Positions 52,017 to 60,566 of a DNA stretch of 64,000 nucleotides are shown one piece after another. Both the position numbers and the translations under genes were made by a program. The stretch covers positions 468,056 through 532,055 of the forward strand of contig NZ_JAHWCI010000002.1 of assembly GCF_019550915.1 (NCBI RefSeq), given 5' to 3'. This DNA is from Mumia sp. zg.B17 (GTDB taxonomy: Bacteria > Actinomycetota > Actinomycetes > Propionibacteriales > Nocardioidaceae). Position 1 is the first letter of the stretch. Every line of letters starts with the position of its first letter. The notes under the pieces were generated by a model that had not been told where the DNA came from, did not search any database, and saw only the letters and a list, made by a program, of their open reading frames with translations.

Positions 52017-52943
52017 TCAGGGCGCCGTCAGGGCAGCTACGGCCCGCTCGGCCGGACGGCCGAGACCCCAGGCCTCCGCCAGCTCCGCCATCTCGCGGAT
52101 CTGCTCGGTCGTCACGGGCCGGAGCGTCAGGTCGACATCGAGCGGCAGGTCACGGACCACCTCGACGACTCGAGGCGCGACCGCGAGATAGTCCGCGGCC
52201 GCCAGGAGGTTCTTACGAGCCCGCGGGGCCATCTGGACGTGCCGGTCCGCGGCAGCCTCCACGATGCCCGCCAGGTCACCATGGGCGGCGAGGAGGGTCG
52301 CGGCCGTCTTCTCGCCGATCCCGGCCACACCGGGCAGACCGTCGGACGGGTCGCCGCGCAGCACCGCGAAGTCGGCGTACTGGGCCGGCTCGATGCCGTA
52401 CCGGTGGCGGATCCACGCTGCGTCGACCGACTCCAGCTTGCTCATCCCCTTGGCCGGGTAGAGGACGCGCACGCCACGGGCGTCGTCGACGAGCTGGAAC
52501 AGGTCGCGGTCACCCGTCACCACGTCGACGGGGCCGTCCCAGGTGGTCGCGAGGGTGCCGATGACATCGTCGGCCTCGTAGCCGTCGGCACCGACGACGG
52601 GGATGCCGAGGATCTGGAGGGCTCGGGCGATCACCGGCACCTGGACGTCGAGGAGGTCGGGCGTCTCCTCCACGTCGGGGGCCGACGCCTGGGCCTCCTC
52701 GACCCGGTGTCCCTTGTAGGACGGGATGAGCTCGACGCGCCACGCCGGCCGCCAGTCGTTGTCCCAGCACGCGGCCATCGCATCCGGCTCGAGCGAGTCG
52801 ACCAACGTCGCGACGAAGTCGAGCATCCCTCGTACGGCGTTGACGGGCGTGCCGTCGGGCGACCTGAGGGTGTCGGGCATCCCGAAGAACGCCCGGAAGT
52901 AGAGGGAGGCCGAGTCGAGCAGGAGCAGCTTCTGCTGGGACAT
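52017..52943 (-). CDS. 5'-3' exonuclease (PolA N-terminal/FEN-like)
   Basis: A 308-aa flap-endonuclease-fold protein corresponding to the 5'-3' nuclease domain of DNA polymerase I without the polymerase. Seen: LLLDSASLYFRAFFG, DNDWRPAWRVELIPSYKGHR, ADGYEADDVIGTLA, VTGDRDLFQLV and DPSDGLPGVAGIGEKTAATLL (the helix-3-turn DNA-binding block). All acidic metal-site segments are intact. It acts in RNA-primer removal or repair. ATG 52943 is 6 nt after TACGGT (52955-52950, minus strand). Confidence 0.93.
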   Translation of the reverse strand: MSQQKLLLLDSASLYFRAFFGMPDTLRSPDGTPVNAVRGMLDFVATLVDSLEPDAMAACWDNDWRPAWRVELIPSYKGHRVEEAQASAPDVEETPDLLDVQVPVIARALQILGIPVVGADGYEADDVIGTLATTWDGPVDVVTGDRDLFQLVDDARGVRVLYPAKGMSKLESVDAAWIRHRYGIEPAQYADFAVLRGDPSDGLPGVAGIGEKTAATLLAAHGDLAGIVEAAADRHVQMAPRARKNLLAAADYLAVAPRVVEVVRDLPLDVDLTLRPVTTEQIREMAELAEAWGLGRPAERAVAALTAP

Positions 52944-53032
52944 ACCCGCACCGTAGCGGGCGGCGGCGACGGATCGCCTCACGACGTACGACAGACAGCG
53001 CCAGGTGGCGGGCCTTCTCGTACGCTGAGGCG

Positions 53033-53335
53033 ATGATCGCAGCGTTCAGCATCAGCCCGGCGACCGCCGACGACGCCGGCGGCGTGGGGGAAGCCGTTGC
53101 ACGGGCCGTCGCCGTCGTCCGCGCGAGCGGCCTGCCTCACGAGACCAACGCCATGTTCACCAACATCGAGGGCGAGTGGGACGAGGTGATGGACGTCGTC
53201 AGGCGTGCCGTCGAGGCCGTGGCCGACGTCTCGCCACGGGTGTCGCTGGTGCTCAAGGCCGACATCCGTCCGGGACGTACGGGACAGCTCTCCGAGAAGG
53301 TCCAGCGGATCGACGAGCTTCTCGGCGAGGAGTGA
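53033..53335 (+). CDS. MTH1187/UPF0045 family (thiamine-binding) protein
   Basis: A 100-aa protein with a ferredoxin-like fold. Seen: AAFSISPATADDAGGVGEAVARAVAVVRASGLPHETNAMFTNIEGEWDEVMDVVRRAVEAV, characteristic of the MTH1187/YkoF-type thiamine-binding group. The exact function is unproven; binding of thiamine or a thiamine-related compound is the family inference. ATG 53033 is 6 nt after TACGCT (53021-53026). The stop is the first unit of a 21-22-bp tandem repeat. It is divergent from the exonuclease gene. Confidence 0.85.
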   Translation: MIAAFSISPATADDAGGVGEAVARAVAVVRASGLPHETNAMFTNIEGEWDEVMDVVRRAVEAVADVSPRVSLVLKADIRPGRTGQLSEKVQRIDELLGEE

Positions 53336-53408
53336 CCCGCGAGCCCCCGAGAGTGACCCGCGAGCGGTCCAGGAGTGACCCGCGAGCGCCCGAGAGTGAC
53401 CCGCGGGG
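53331..53408 (+). repeat. Tandem repeat AGTGACCCGCGAG, about 3.7 units
   Basis: Units start at 53331, 53352, 53374 and 53395 with periods of 21, 22 and 21 nt; each begins AGTGACCCGCG. The first unit contains the stop codon of the MTH1187 gene and the last abuts the helY stop (convergent). The units fill the whole 73-bp gap between two convergent stops. No spacers, so not CRISPR. Confidence 0.8.
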
Positions 53409-56156
53409 CTACTCGGAGACGGAGGAGTAGGCGATCACGCCGCGGCGCAGCAGGTCTGCGGCTGCCCGCGCCTTCTTGCGCAGCGCGTCGTCGGTGGCCG
53501 CCGCGGCAACCTGCTCGATGACGTCGAGGAGCTGCTTGATCGCGCGGACGAAGTCGCCGGCGGCCACGTCGTTGGACTCCAGGACGACGTCGAGGTCGTA
53601 GCCCGACGCCCACTGCCAGGCCGTCCAGGCGAAACCGAAGTCGGGACGCCGCAGGAACGACAGCCGGTGCGTGCGCTCCACCTGCTCCAGCTCGGCCCAG
53701 GTGCGCGCCATCTCGTCGGCGACGATCGCCGCGGTCCCGCGCGGGAACCGTGGCGGGCCGTCCCCCTCGGGGTTGCGTGACTCGTACGTGAGCCCGCTGA
53801 GCACCGCGGCGAGCTCGGCAGGATCCAGGTCGTCCCACGTGCCGCGCCGCAAGCACTCCCCTGCGAGCAGGTCGAGCTCGGAGTAGAGACGCTGCAGGCG
53901 CCGGCCGTCCGGGGTCACGGTGTCGCCGTCGAGGTAGCCGAGCTCGTCCAGGACCTCGCACACCCGGTCGAACTGCCGAGCGACGGTGTTCGTCCGCTGC
54001 TCGATCCGCCGGCGCTGGTTGGCGGTGTCGCGCTCCAGGCGGAACCACCGCTCGGCCCAGCGGGCATGGTCCTCGCGGTCGGGGCACTGGTGGCACGGGT
54101 GATGCTTGAGCGTGTCGCGGAGCTCGTCGATCTCGGGATCGTGCACCGGGGCGCCCTTGCTCCGGCGAGCACTCGGCAGATCGAGGTCGCGCGTCTTCTG
54201 CCGCAACGTCGACGCGAGATCGCGTCGCTGCTGCGGGTTGCGGGCGTTGAAGGTCCGCGGGACCTGCATCCTACGGACGGGGGTGATGGGCGACGGGAAG
54301 TCGACCAGCCCGAGCCGGCGCGCGTGCCGGTCGTCGGTGAGCACGAACGGACGGGGAGCGCTGCGGTCCTGGGTGCCGGGGTCGAGGATCACGGCCCAGC
54401 CTGCCCACCGCCCGGCGGGCACCGCGATCACGTCGCCGGGGCGGAGCCGTGCCAGCGAGGCGGCGACATCGTCGGCGTGCTCGGAGCGTCGCTTGCGGGA
54501 CGCGTTCTGCTCGAGGTCCTTGATGCGGCGGCGCAGCGCGGCATACTCCATGAAGTCACCCCTGGAGCAGGTCGCCGCCTCGGCGTACCCCGCGAGTGCC
54601 TCCTCCGCCTTGTGGACCTGGCGCGCGAGCCCGACCACCTGTCGGTCGGCCTGGAACTGCGCGAACGACTGCTCGAGCATCTGCCGCGCGGTCGCACGAC
54701 CGACCTGGTGGACCAGGTTGACGGCCATGTTGTACGACGGGTGGAAGGACGACCGGAGCGGATAGGTGCGCGTCGACGCGAGGCCCGCGACGTGCTTGGG
54801 ATCCAGACCCGGCTGCCAGAGCACGACCCCGTGCCCCTCGACGTCGATGCCTCGACGTCCGGCGCGACCCGTGAGCTGCGTGTACTCCCCCGGCGTGATC
54901 TCGGCGTGCGTCTCGCCGTTCCACTTCGTCATGCGCTCGATGACGACCGAACGGGCGGGCATGTTGATGCCCAGCGCCAGCGTCTCGGTGGCGAAAACCG
55001 CCTTGACGAGGCCCTGGCTGAAGAGGTGCTCGACGACCTCCTTGAAGGTCGGCAGCATGCCCGCGTGGTGGGCGGCGATGCCGCGGGCGAGCCCTTCGAC
55101 GAAGTCGGCGTAGCCCAGGACCTCCAGGTCGGCCGGCGGGAGGTTGTCCGTCGCGGACTCGACGTAGGCGCGGATCTCGCGCTCCTCGGCCGGTGAGGTG
55201 AGCCGCAGGTTCGTCGACAGGCACTGTTCGACGGCGGCCTGGCACCCGGCGCGGCTGAAGATGAAGGTGATCGCCGGGAGCAGCCCCGCCGCGTCCAGGC
55301 GGTCGAGGACGTCGACCCTGTTCGGCGTGTAGTTGCGGGAGCGGTGGCGGTGGGCGCCGTACGACTGGCCTCGCTTGCCACGCTTCCCCGGCCCGCCACC
55401 GGCGCGTCCGACCTGACGCATCCGCCACTCGTCGCGGGCGATCCGTTCGAGCTCGGTGTTGACCTGCGCACCCTCGGCAGGGTCACCCTCGAACAGGTCG
55501 TACAAGCGCCGGCCGACGAGGACGTGCTGATAGAGCGGGACCGGGCGACGCTCGGAGACCACGGTCACGGTGTCGCCGCGCACCTCGCTGAGCCAGTCAC
55601 CGAACTCCTCGGCGTTGGAGACCGTCGCCGACAGCGACGCGACCTGCACGGACTCCGGGAGGTGGATGATGACCTCCTCCCAGACCGCACCGCGGAAGCG
55701 GTCGGCGAGGTAGTGCACCTCGTCCATGACCACGTAGCCGAGACCCTCCAGCGTCCGGGAGCCGGCGTAGAGCATGTTGCGCAGCACCTCGGTCGTCATG
55801 ATGACGATCGGCGCCTCGCCGTTGATCGTGTTGTCGCCGGTCAGCAGCCCTACCCGGTCGGCACCGTAGCGCTCGACCAGGTCGTGGAACTTCTGGTTCG
55901 ACAGCGCCTTGATGGGCGTCGTGTAGAAGCACTTGCGGCCCGTGGCCAGCGCGAGATGGACCGCGAACTCACCCACGATGGTCTTGCCGGACCCGGTCGG
56001 AGCGGCGACGAGGACTCCGTGGCCGTTCTCCAACGCTTCGCAGGCCTCGACCTGGAACGGATCCAGATCGAACGCGTACAGACTGGCGAACTCAGCAAGG
56101 AGAGGTTTGGCCTGCGCAGCCCGGAACTGGGCATATCGCTCCGCCGGTGAGGTCAT
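53409..56156 (-). CDS. helY: DEAD/DEAH-box RNA helicase HelY (Ski2/Mtr4-like)
   Basis: A 915-aa superfamily-2 helicase. Walker A (APTGSGKT, residues 52-59), DEVH (VVMDEVHYLAD), helicase C-terminal motifs (SRAGCQAAVEQ.., QLTGRAGRRGIDVEG) and a long C-terminal DSHCT domain with FxxxSGL-like LLDVIEQV. It matches HelY of mycobacteria and the Streptomyces homologue by plan and by position after tatC. RNA unwinding or decay is inferred from the family. ATG 56156 has TAGGCT 6 nt upstream (56168-56163, minus), overlapping the tatC 3' end, so it has its own promoter. Confidence 0.93.
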   Translation of the reverse strand: MTSPAERYAQFRAAQAKPLLAEFASLYAFDLDPFQVEACEALENGHGVLVAAPTGSGKTIVGEFAVHLALATGRKCFYTTPIKALSNQKFHDLVERYGADRVGLLTGDNTINGEAPIVIMTTEVLRNMLYAGSRTLEGLGYVVMDEVHYLADRFRGAVWEEVIIHLPESVQVASLSATVSNAEEFGDWLSEVRGDTVTVVSERRPVPLYQHVLVGRRLYDLFEGDPAEGAQVNTELERIARDEWRMRQVGRAGGGPGKRGKRGQSYGAHRHRSRNYTPNRVDVLDRLDAAGLLPAITFIFSRAGCQAAVEQCLSTNLRLTSPAEEREIRAYVESATDNLPPADLEVLGYADFVEGLARGIAAHHAGMLPTFKEVVEHLFSQGLVKAVFATETLALGINMPARSVVIERMTKWNGETHAEITPGEYTQLTGRAGRRGIDVEGHGVVLWQPGLDPKHVAGLASTRTYPLRSSFHPSYNMAVNLVHQVGRATARQMLEQSFAQFQADRQVVGLARQVHKAEEALAGYAEAATCSRGDFMEYAALRRRIKDLEQNASRKRRSEHADDVAASLARLRPGDVIAVPAGRWAGWAVILDPGTQDRSAPRPFVLTDDRHARRLGLVDFPSPITPVRRMQVPRTFNARNPQQRRDLASTLRQKTRDLDLPSARRSKGAPVHDPEIDELRDTLKHHPCHQCPDREDHARWAERWFRLERDTANQRRRIEQRTNTVARQFDRVCEVLDELGYLDGDTVTPDGRRLQRLYSELDLLAGECLRRGTWDDLDPAELAAVLSGLTYESRNPEGDGPPRFPRGTAAIVADEMARTWAELEQVERTHRLSFLRRPDFGFAWTAWQWASGYDLDVVLESNDVAAGDFVRAIKQLLDVIEQVAAAATDDALRKKARAAADLLRRGVIAYSSVSE

Positions 56157-56165
56157 ACCTCCAGC

Positions 56166-57080
56166 CTACGGGGCGCTCCTCGGATCGTCGGGAGCGTCGA
56201 GGTCGCTCGGGCGCTCGTCCTCGAGGCGGTGCTCGACGGTGATGTCGGACATCTCGTCGTCGGAGACGGCGAGGCCCTCCGCGACGGCACGCTTGGCCCT
56301 CCGGCGGTCGGTGAGGTGCGCGATCCCCTCCGCGATCAGGAAGAGCACCGTCATCGGCAGCGCAAGGACCACCATCGTCAGCGGGTCTGTCGACGGGGTC
56401 GCGATCGCGGCGAAGACGAACGTCGCCACGATGATCCAGGAGCGGGCCCCGGCCAGCTGACGGCCGGACACCGCTCCCATGCCGTTGAGGAGCACGACGA
56501 ACAGCGGGATCTCGAACGCCACCGAGAACACCAGCAGGATGCGCAGCACGAAGCTGAGATAGTCCGGGAGCGCATTGAAGTTGGAGGCGAAGTCGGGCGT
56601 GAAGCCCATGAGGAGCTCGATGCCCTTGGGCAGCACCAGGTATCCGGTGACGAATCCGATGATGAACAGCGGACCGGCGATCGCACAGAAGAGGATCGTC
56701 CAGCGCCGCTCGTTGCGGTGCAGGGCGGGCACGATGAACGCCCAGATCTGGTAGAGCCAGACCGGGCTGGAGACGACGAGCCCTGCGACGAGCGAGATCT
56801 TGAGCGCGAAGGTGAACGGGTCCGCGATCCCCGAGAACGTCAGGGCCTCGTTGATGTCGCGGCCGTTCTCCTCCAGCGTCTCGACGGCCTCGAAGTACGG
56901 GACGGTCAGGAAGTCGAGCAGCTGGTCGTAGAAGAACGCCGCGACGACCGTGCCTGCGACGATCGCCAGGACGGCCCTGAGGAGACGGTCACGCAGCTCA
57001 CGCAGGTGCTCTGCCAAAGGCATCGTGCCGTCGGGGGCAGCGGCCGGTTCGGACCGCTTGCCCCTCGAGATGAGCGCCAC
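56166..57080 (-). CDS. tatC: Sec-independent translocase TatC
   Basis: A 304-aa TatC with six transmembrane segments. Diagnostic sequences: the N-terminal MPLAEHLRELRDRLLRAVLAIV, the periplasmic loop with FALKISLVAGLVVSSPVWLYQIWAFIVPALHRNERR, and FEIPLFVVLLNGMG. The C-terminal ~50 residues are charged and disordered (EDERPSDLDAPDD). It receives Tat substrates with TatA, whose gene is 8 nt upstream. Both precede helY, a conserved order in actinobacteria. Confidence 0.96.
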   Translation of the reverse strand: MALISRGKRSEPAAAPDGTMPLAEHLRELRDRLLRAVLAIVAGTVVAAFFYDQLLDFLTVPYFEAVETLEENGRDINEALTFSGIADPFTFALKISLVAGLVVSSPVWLYQIWAFIVPALHRNERRWTILFCAIAGPLFIIGFVTGYLVLPKGIELLMGFTPDFASNFNALPDYLSFVLRILLVFSVAFEIPLFVVLLNGMGAVSGRQLAGARSWIIVATFVFAAIATPSTDPLTMVVLALPMTVLFLIAEGIAHLTDRRRAKRAVAEGLAVSDDEMSDITVEHRLEDERPSDLDAPDDPRSAP

Positions 57081-57088
57081 GGGTCAGA

Positions 57089-57373
57089 TCAGGGCGTCTC
57101 AGGACGCTTGTCGTACGTGGTCGCCGGGCGAGTCGGCTGCACCACGTCGGACGGCAGCGCGGCAGTCCTCTCCACGACAGGCTTCTCCACCACGGGCTTC
57201 TCGACGACGGGCTTGTCGTCGTCGTCGTCCATCAGGCCCTTGGTCTCGGACTTGAAGATCCGCAGCGCGCGCCCGGATCCCCGAGCAAGCTCCGGGAGCT
57301 TCTTGGCGCCGAACAGCAGGACCAGGACGGCCAGGATGAGGACGATCTCCATCGGGCCGATCTGCTTGAACAT
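57089..57373 (-). CDS. tatA: Sec-independent translocase TatA
   Basis: A 94-aa TatA/E protein. Transmembrane helix (GPMEIVLILAVLVLLFGAKKLPELARGSGRAL), then the amphipathic helix FKSETKGL. The C-terminus carries a poly-Asp run and KPVVEKPVVEKPVVER, three tandem 5-residue repeats unusual for TatA. ATG 57373 is chosen. It supplies the pore with TatC. Confidence 0.95.
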   Translation of the reverse strand: MFKQIGPMEIVLILAVLVLLFGAKKLPELARGSGRALRIFKSETKGLMDDDDDKPVVEKPVVEKPVVERTAALPSDVVQPTRPATTYDKRPETP

Positions 57374-57497
57374 AAGGACCTCACGATTCCGTGCGTCGGT
57401 GCGCAGGGCGCTCCGTTGCGCCTTCACTGGCATCGTACGCCGCCGAGGAAGGACTCGTCTCCCCTCACACGCATCTGGGGCCCGCGAAACGAAGCGC

Positions 57498-58478
57498 TCA
57501 GGAATGGTCGGTCGACCGGTCGTACTCCGCCAGGGAGGCGGTGGTCTCCGCGATGACCTGCTCCGCGAGGCGTCGCGGCTCGACGACCCGCACGTTGCCC
57601 GCCGACCGCAGGACGAACCGCTTGAGCCACGCCTCGTCGCCGGTGACCACCTTGATCAGCAGCCACCCGTGGTCGTCCGTCCCGATCTCGGCGTGATCGA
57701 CGTAGTCGCGGACCCACAGCGCGTTGGGGTGGAGCGCGACGATCGCCTCCGCGTCCCCTTCGTGAGGCTCGAACAGGTGGGTCGTGTAGTCCCGGCGTTC
57801 GACGCCCTCGTGCTCGGCGACAGCGGTGTCGAGGACCTCGATGCCTTCGACCCGGTCGAGTCGGAACAGCCGGACGCCGTCGGCGCGGTGGCACCACCCC
57901 TCCAGATAGAGCCTGCCCTCGGCGGTGATCAGACGCAGCGGGTCGACGTCGCGCTCGGTGAGCTCGTCGCGCGACTCCACGCGATAGACGAGGTGGATCC
58001 GGCGGCCTCGCGCCAGCGCGTCGGCAACGCGCTCGTGGGCGGCGGACTGCGCGTCGTCGACCAGGACCTCCGCGGCGTCCACGCCGTGCTCGGAGTCGCC
58101 GGTGGCAGCGAGCAGCTTGGCCAGTGCGGACTCGATCGCGGGCTGGTCCTGGCCACCGGCGGTCTCGCGCAGGGCGCGCAGAGCGGTGATGAGCGACGCG
58201 GCCTCGTAGCCGTTGAGCCGCAGCGGACGCCCGAGGAAGTCGGCGTTGTCGAGATAGACGACGCCGTCGACCTCGAGGGCGTCCATGTCGATGTCGATCA
58301 TCTCGCCGGTCACCGCCTCGGGGAGGCCGCAGAACCACAAGACGTTGAGGTCCTTGACGATCTGCGCCCGAGGCACTCCGAAGACCTCGGCCACCTCCGC
58401 CACCGGCACGCCGTCGTTGGTGCGCAGGTACGGGACGAGCGCGAGCATGCGCTCGATCTGCTTCGCCGACGGGCTCAC
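57498..58478 (-). CDS. pafC: PafC, WYL-domain transcriptional regulator
   Basis: A 326-aa WYL-domain protein. N-terminal HTH (VPVAEVAEVFGVPRAQIVKDLNVLWFCGLP), a WCX/WYL middle with YLEGWCHRADGVRLFRLDRVEGI, and a C-terminal extension. With PafB it forms a DNA-damage-responsive activator (mycobacterial PafBC). The GTG at 58478 overlaps the pafB stop by 4 nt, so the partners are co-translated. In some actinobacteria they are fused. Confidence 0.93.
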   Translation of the reverse strand: MSPSAKQIERMLALVPYLRTNDGVPVAEVAEVFGVPRAQIVKDLNVLWFCGLPEAVTGEMIDIDMDALEVDGVVYLDNADFLGRPLRLNGYEAASLITALRALRETAGGQDQPAIESALAKLLAATGDSEHGVDAAEVLVDDAQSAAHERVADALARGRRIHLVYRVESRDELTERDVDPLRLITAEGRLYLEGWCHRADGVRLFRLDRVEGIEVLDTAVAEHEGVERRDYTTHLFEPHEGDAEAIVALHPNALWVRDYVDHAEIGTDDHGWLLIKVVTGDEAWLKRFVLRSAGNVRVVEPRRLAEQVIAETTASLAEYDRSTDHS

Positions 58479-59437
58479 AGGTGTGCCACCTCCAGGACGC
58501 GGGCGAGTCGGGTCCGCACCTCGGCGCGCAGCTCAGGCGGCGAGACGGCCACCGCGTCAGCGCCGTACGAGGCGATCTCGGTCGCCAGCTCACCCACCGA
58601 GCCGTACGGCAGCTCGATCTGGTCCCATCCGTCCTCGGTGGGCTCCTGGGCCGTGGCCCGGCGACGCAGGCCGAGACCGCGACCCTTGCGGACCCGGACC
58701 ACCGCGTCGGCGGTCGGTGGCGCGGGGAACAGCGATGCGGCGATCTCCCGGACGTCGGCGTCGTCGGGGACGTCGAACTCACGGGGAGAGCCCGCGGCTC
58801 GGACGTCGCCCACCACCCGGCTGAGCCGGAAGAGACGCTGGTCGGCGCGCTCGCGGTCGTAGCCGACGAGGTACCAGCGGCCGTGCCAGGAGACGAGCCG
58901 CCACGGCTCGACGACCCGCTGAGCCTGCGCACCGTCGGCCCGCTCGTAGAGGAACGTCACGGGCGTACGGCTGACGACTGCCTCCCAGATCGGCTCGAAG
59001 GCCGGCTCGCTCGCTGCAAGCCGGGGCTCGACGCCCGAGAGAGCCTCAGGATCGACGGGCACACCGGCGGCAAGGAGCTTGCGCAGCGCCACCGCCGTCG
59101 CCTCGCCGAGGCGTGCACTCTGCCAGACCCGGGCCGCGACGCCGAGCACCGCGGCCTCCGACGGCTCGAGGTCGATCGGCGGGAGCTCGAACTCCTCACG
59201 CCGGATCCGGTAGCCGGGCTCGACCCCGTGGTACGACTCGGTCTCGCCGACCTCGATCGTGATCCCGATCGTCCGCAGGGAATCCTTGTCGCGCTCGAAC
59301 ATGCGGTCGAACGCGGTGTCGGACTGCCCCCGGTAGGGCTCGATGACCTCGCGGATGCGGGACTTCGGGAGATAGGTCGGTGTCACCAGGAGGGCGATGA
59401 GGAGATTCATCAGCCGCTCGGTCGTGCGTGGTGCCAC
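58475..59437 (-). CDS. pafB: PafB, WYL-domain transcriptional regulator
   Basis: A 320-aa partner of PafC. Start VAPRTTERLMNLLIALLVTPTYLPKSRIREVIEPYR is the family HTH N-terminus. WYL core PWRLVSWHGRWYLVGYDRERADQRLFRLSRVVGDV. GTG 59437 is chosen because AGGAG lies 7 nt upstream and the family starts there. PafBC controls RecA/LexA-independent DNA-damage genes in mycobacteria. It follows the FKBP and pafA genes in the conserved run. Confidence 0.93.
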   Translation of the reverse strand: MAPRTTERLMNLLIALLVTPTYLPKSRIREVIEPYRGQSDTAFDRMFERDKDSLRTIGITIEVGETESYHGVEPGYRIRREEFELPPIDLEPSEAAVLGVAARVWQSARLGEATAVALRKLLAAGVPVDPEALSGVEPRLAASEPAFEPIWEAVVSRTPVTFLYERADGAQAQRVVEPWRLVSWHGRWYLVGYDRERADQRLFRLSRVVGDVRAAGSPREFDVPDDADVREIAASLFPAPPTADAVVRVRKGRGLGLRRRATAQEPTEDGWDQIELPYGSVGELATEIASYGADAVAVSPPELRAEVRTRLARVLEVAHL

Positions 59438-59521
59438 CAGGTGCTCCTCGTCGGGTCGGACCAGCAGGTCAGCCAACAAACTACATCGTCCGACCCGACG
59501 CGGTGGAGCGCCGCGGCGAGG

Positions 59522-60493
59522 TTACGGCGCCGGGGCCGGGGCCGGGGTCGCAGGCGCCGGCTTGCCCTTCTTGACGAGGTCGACCACGAAGATGAGCGAG
59601 TCACCACCGCTGATCCCGCCCTGAGGGTTGCCCGTAGAGCCGTAGCCGTCGGTGTACGGCATGGTGACCAGCACGCGGCTGCCGTACTTCTGGCCGACGA
59701 GGCCGGTGATGAAGCCCGGGATCATCTGCCCCGGTGCCAGCTGGAAGTCGACCGTGTCGCCGCGCTTGTACGAGCTGTCGAAGGTCTTGCCGTCGCGCCC
59801 GTTGACGCCGAGGTAGCGGACGGTGACGGTGTCGTTCTCCTTGACGGTCGCGGCCTTCTTGCTCTTGGCCGGGATGACGACCTTGGACTCGGTCTTGGCC
59901 ACGACGAGCGGCTTCTTCGCGAGGGTCACGGTGGGCTGCTTGCCCCAGGCGCCCGTGACCTTCACGTCGGCGATGGACCCGTTGGGCTTGGGCGCCTCCC
60001 ACTTGGAGAGGACGTCGGCGACGACCAGGAGCGTCTCGTCCCCCTGCTCGGTGCCCTTCTCGGCGCCGAGGTCTTCGCCGGTCACACCGACCAGGACGCG
60101 CGTGCCGAACGGCTTGCCGATCACGGCGGGAGAGATGATCTTGTCCTGCTCCTTGCTCATCGGGGTCGCCCCTGTGGCGTCGCCCTTGAACGTGTTGCTG
60201 GCCTCCTTGCCGTCCTTGGCCTGCACGAGCACGTACTTCATGACGACCTCGTCGCCGTCGGCGACCTTCGCCCCGTCTCCCTCGGTGATGACCCGGGTGG
60301 TGACCTTGTCGACCTTCACGCCCTTGGCGTTCTCGATCTTCGGGGCCTCACCGACCTTGCCGGTGACCTTGACCGCGTCGAGAGAACCGGCGTCCGCGTC
60401 GTCGTCACCTCCCCCGCCACAGGCGGCTGTGAGGACGAGTACGGGAGCGATGAGAACGGCTGCTAGGCGGCGCACGCGGCGGCGACCTTTCAC
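59522..60493 (-). CDS. FKBP-type peptidyl-prolyl isomerase lipoprotein with two FKBP modules
   Basis: A 323-aa exported protein. Signal peptide with lipobox ending TAAC (Cys25), so lipidated. After an acidic linker come two FKBP-like modules: a first, degenerate one (DEVVMKYVLVQAKDGKEASNTF ... GTRVLVGVTGEDLG) and a second, canonical one (DTVTVRYLGVNGRDGKTFDSSY ... IPGFITGLVGQKYGSRVLVTMPYTDGYG). It folds exported proteins at the membrane. The proline/alanine tail is low complexity. The position between pafA and pafB is conserved in Streptomyces. Confidence 0.9.
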   Translation of the reverse strand: MKGRRRVRRLAAVLIAPVLVLTAACGGGGDDDADAGSLDAVKVTGKVGEAPKIENAKGVKVDKVTTRVITEGDGAKVADGDEVVMKYVLVQAKDGKEASNTFKGDATGATPMSKEQDKIISPAVIGKPFGTRVLVGVTGEDLGAEKGTEQGDETLLVVADVLSKWEAPKPNGSIADVKVTGAWGKQPTVTLAKKPLVVAKTESKVVIPAKSKKAATVKENDTVTVRYLGVNGRDGKTFDSSYKRGDTVDFQLAPGQMIPGFITGLVGQKYGSRVLVTMPYTDGYGSTGNPQGGISGGDSLIFVVDLVKKGKPAPATPAPAPAP

Positions 60494-60566
60494 TGGGGAG
60501 CGGGACAACGTCGACAACGGTAGCCGACGAACCTCAAAATTAGATGAGGGAGCCTGAGAACGCTGG

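Noticed and set aside
53033..53335. TPP riboswitch before the thiamine-binding-like gene
   Set aside because: The start codon lies 6 nt after a -10 hexamer, leaving no leader for a riboswitch, and no TPP core sequence is visible.
53331..53408. Possible CRISPR array
   Set aside because: The units are contiguous with 21-22 nt period and no unique spacers; no cas genes nearby.
56229..58862. 877-codon plus-strand open frame opposite tatC, tatA and pafC
   Set aside because: Shadow of conserved genes; no start context and no recognisable domain.
58481..60466. 661-codon plus-strand open frame opposite pafB and the FKBP gene
   Set aside because: Low-complexity, Arg/Asp/Gly/Leu-rich shadow translation.
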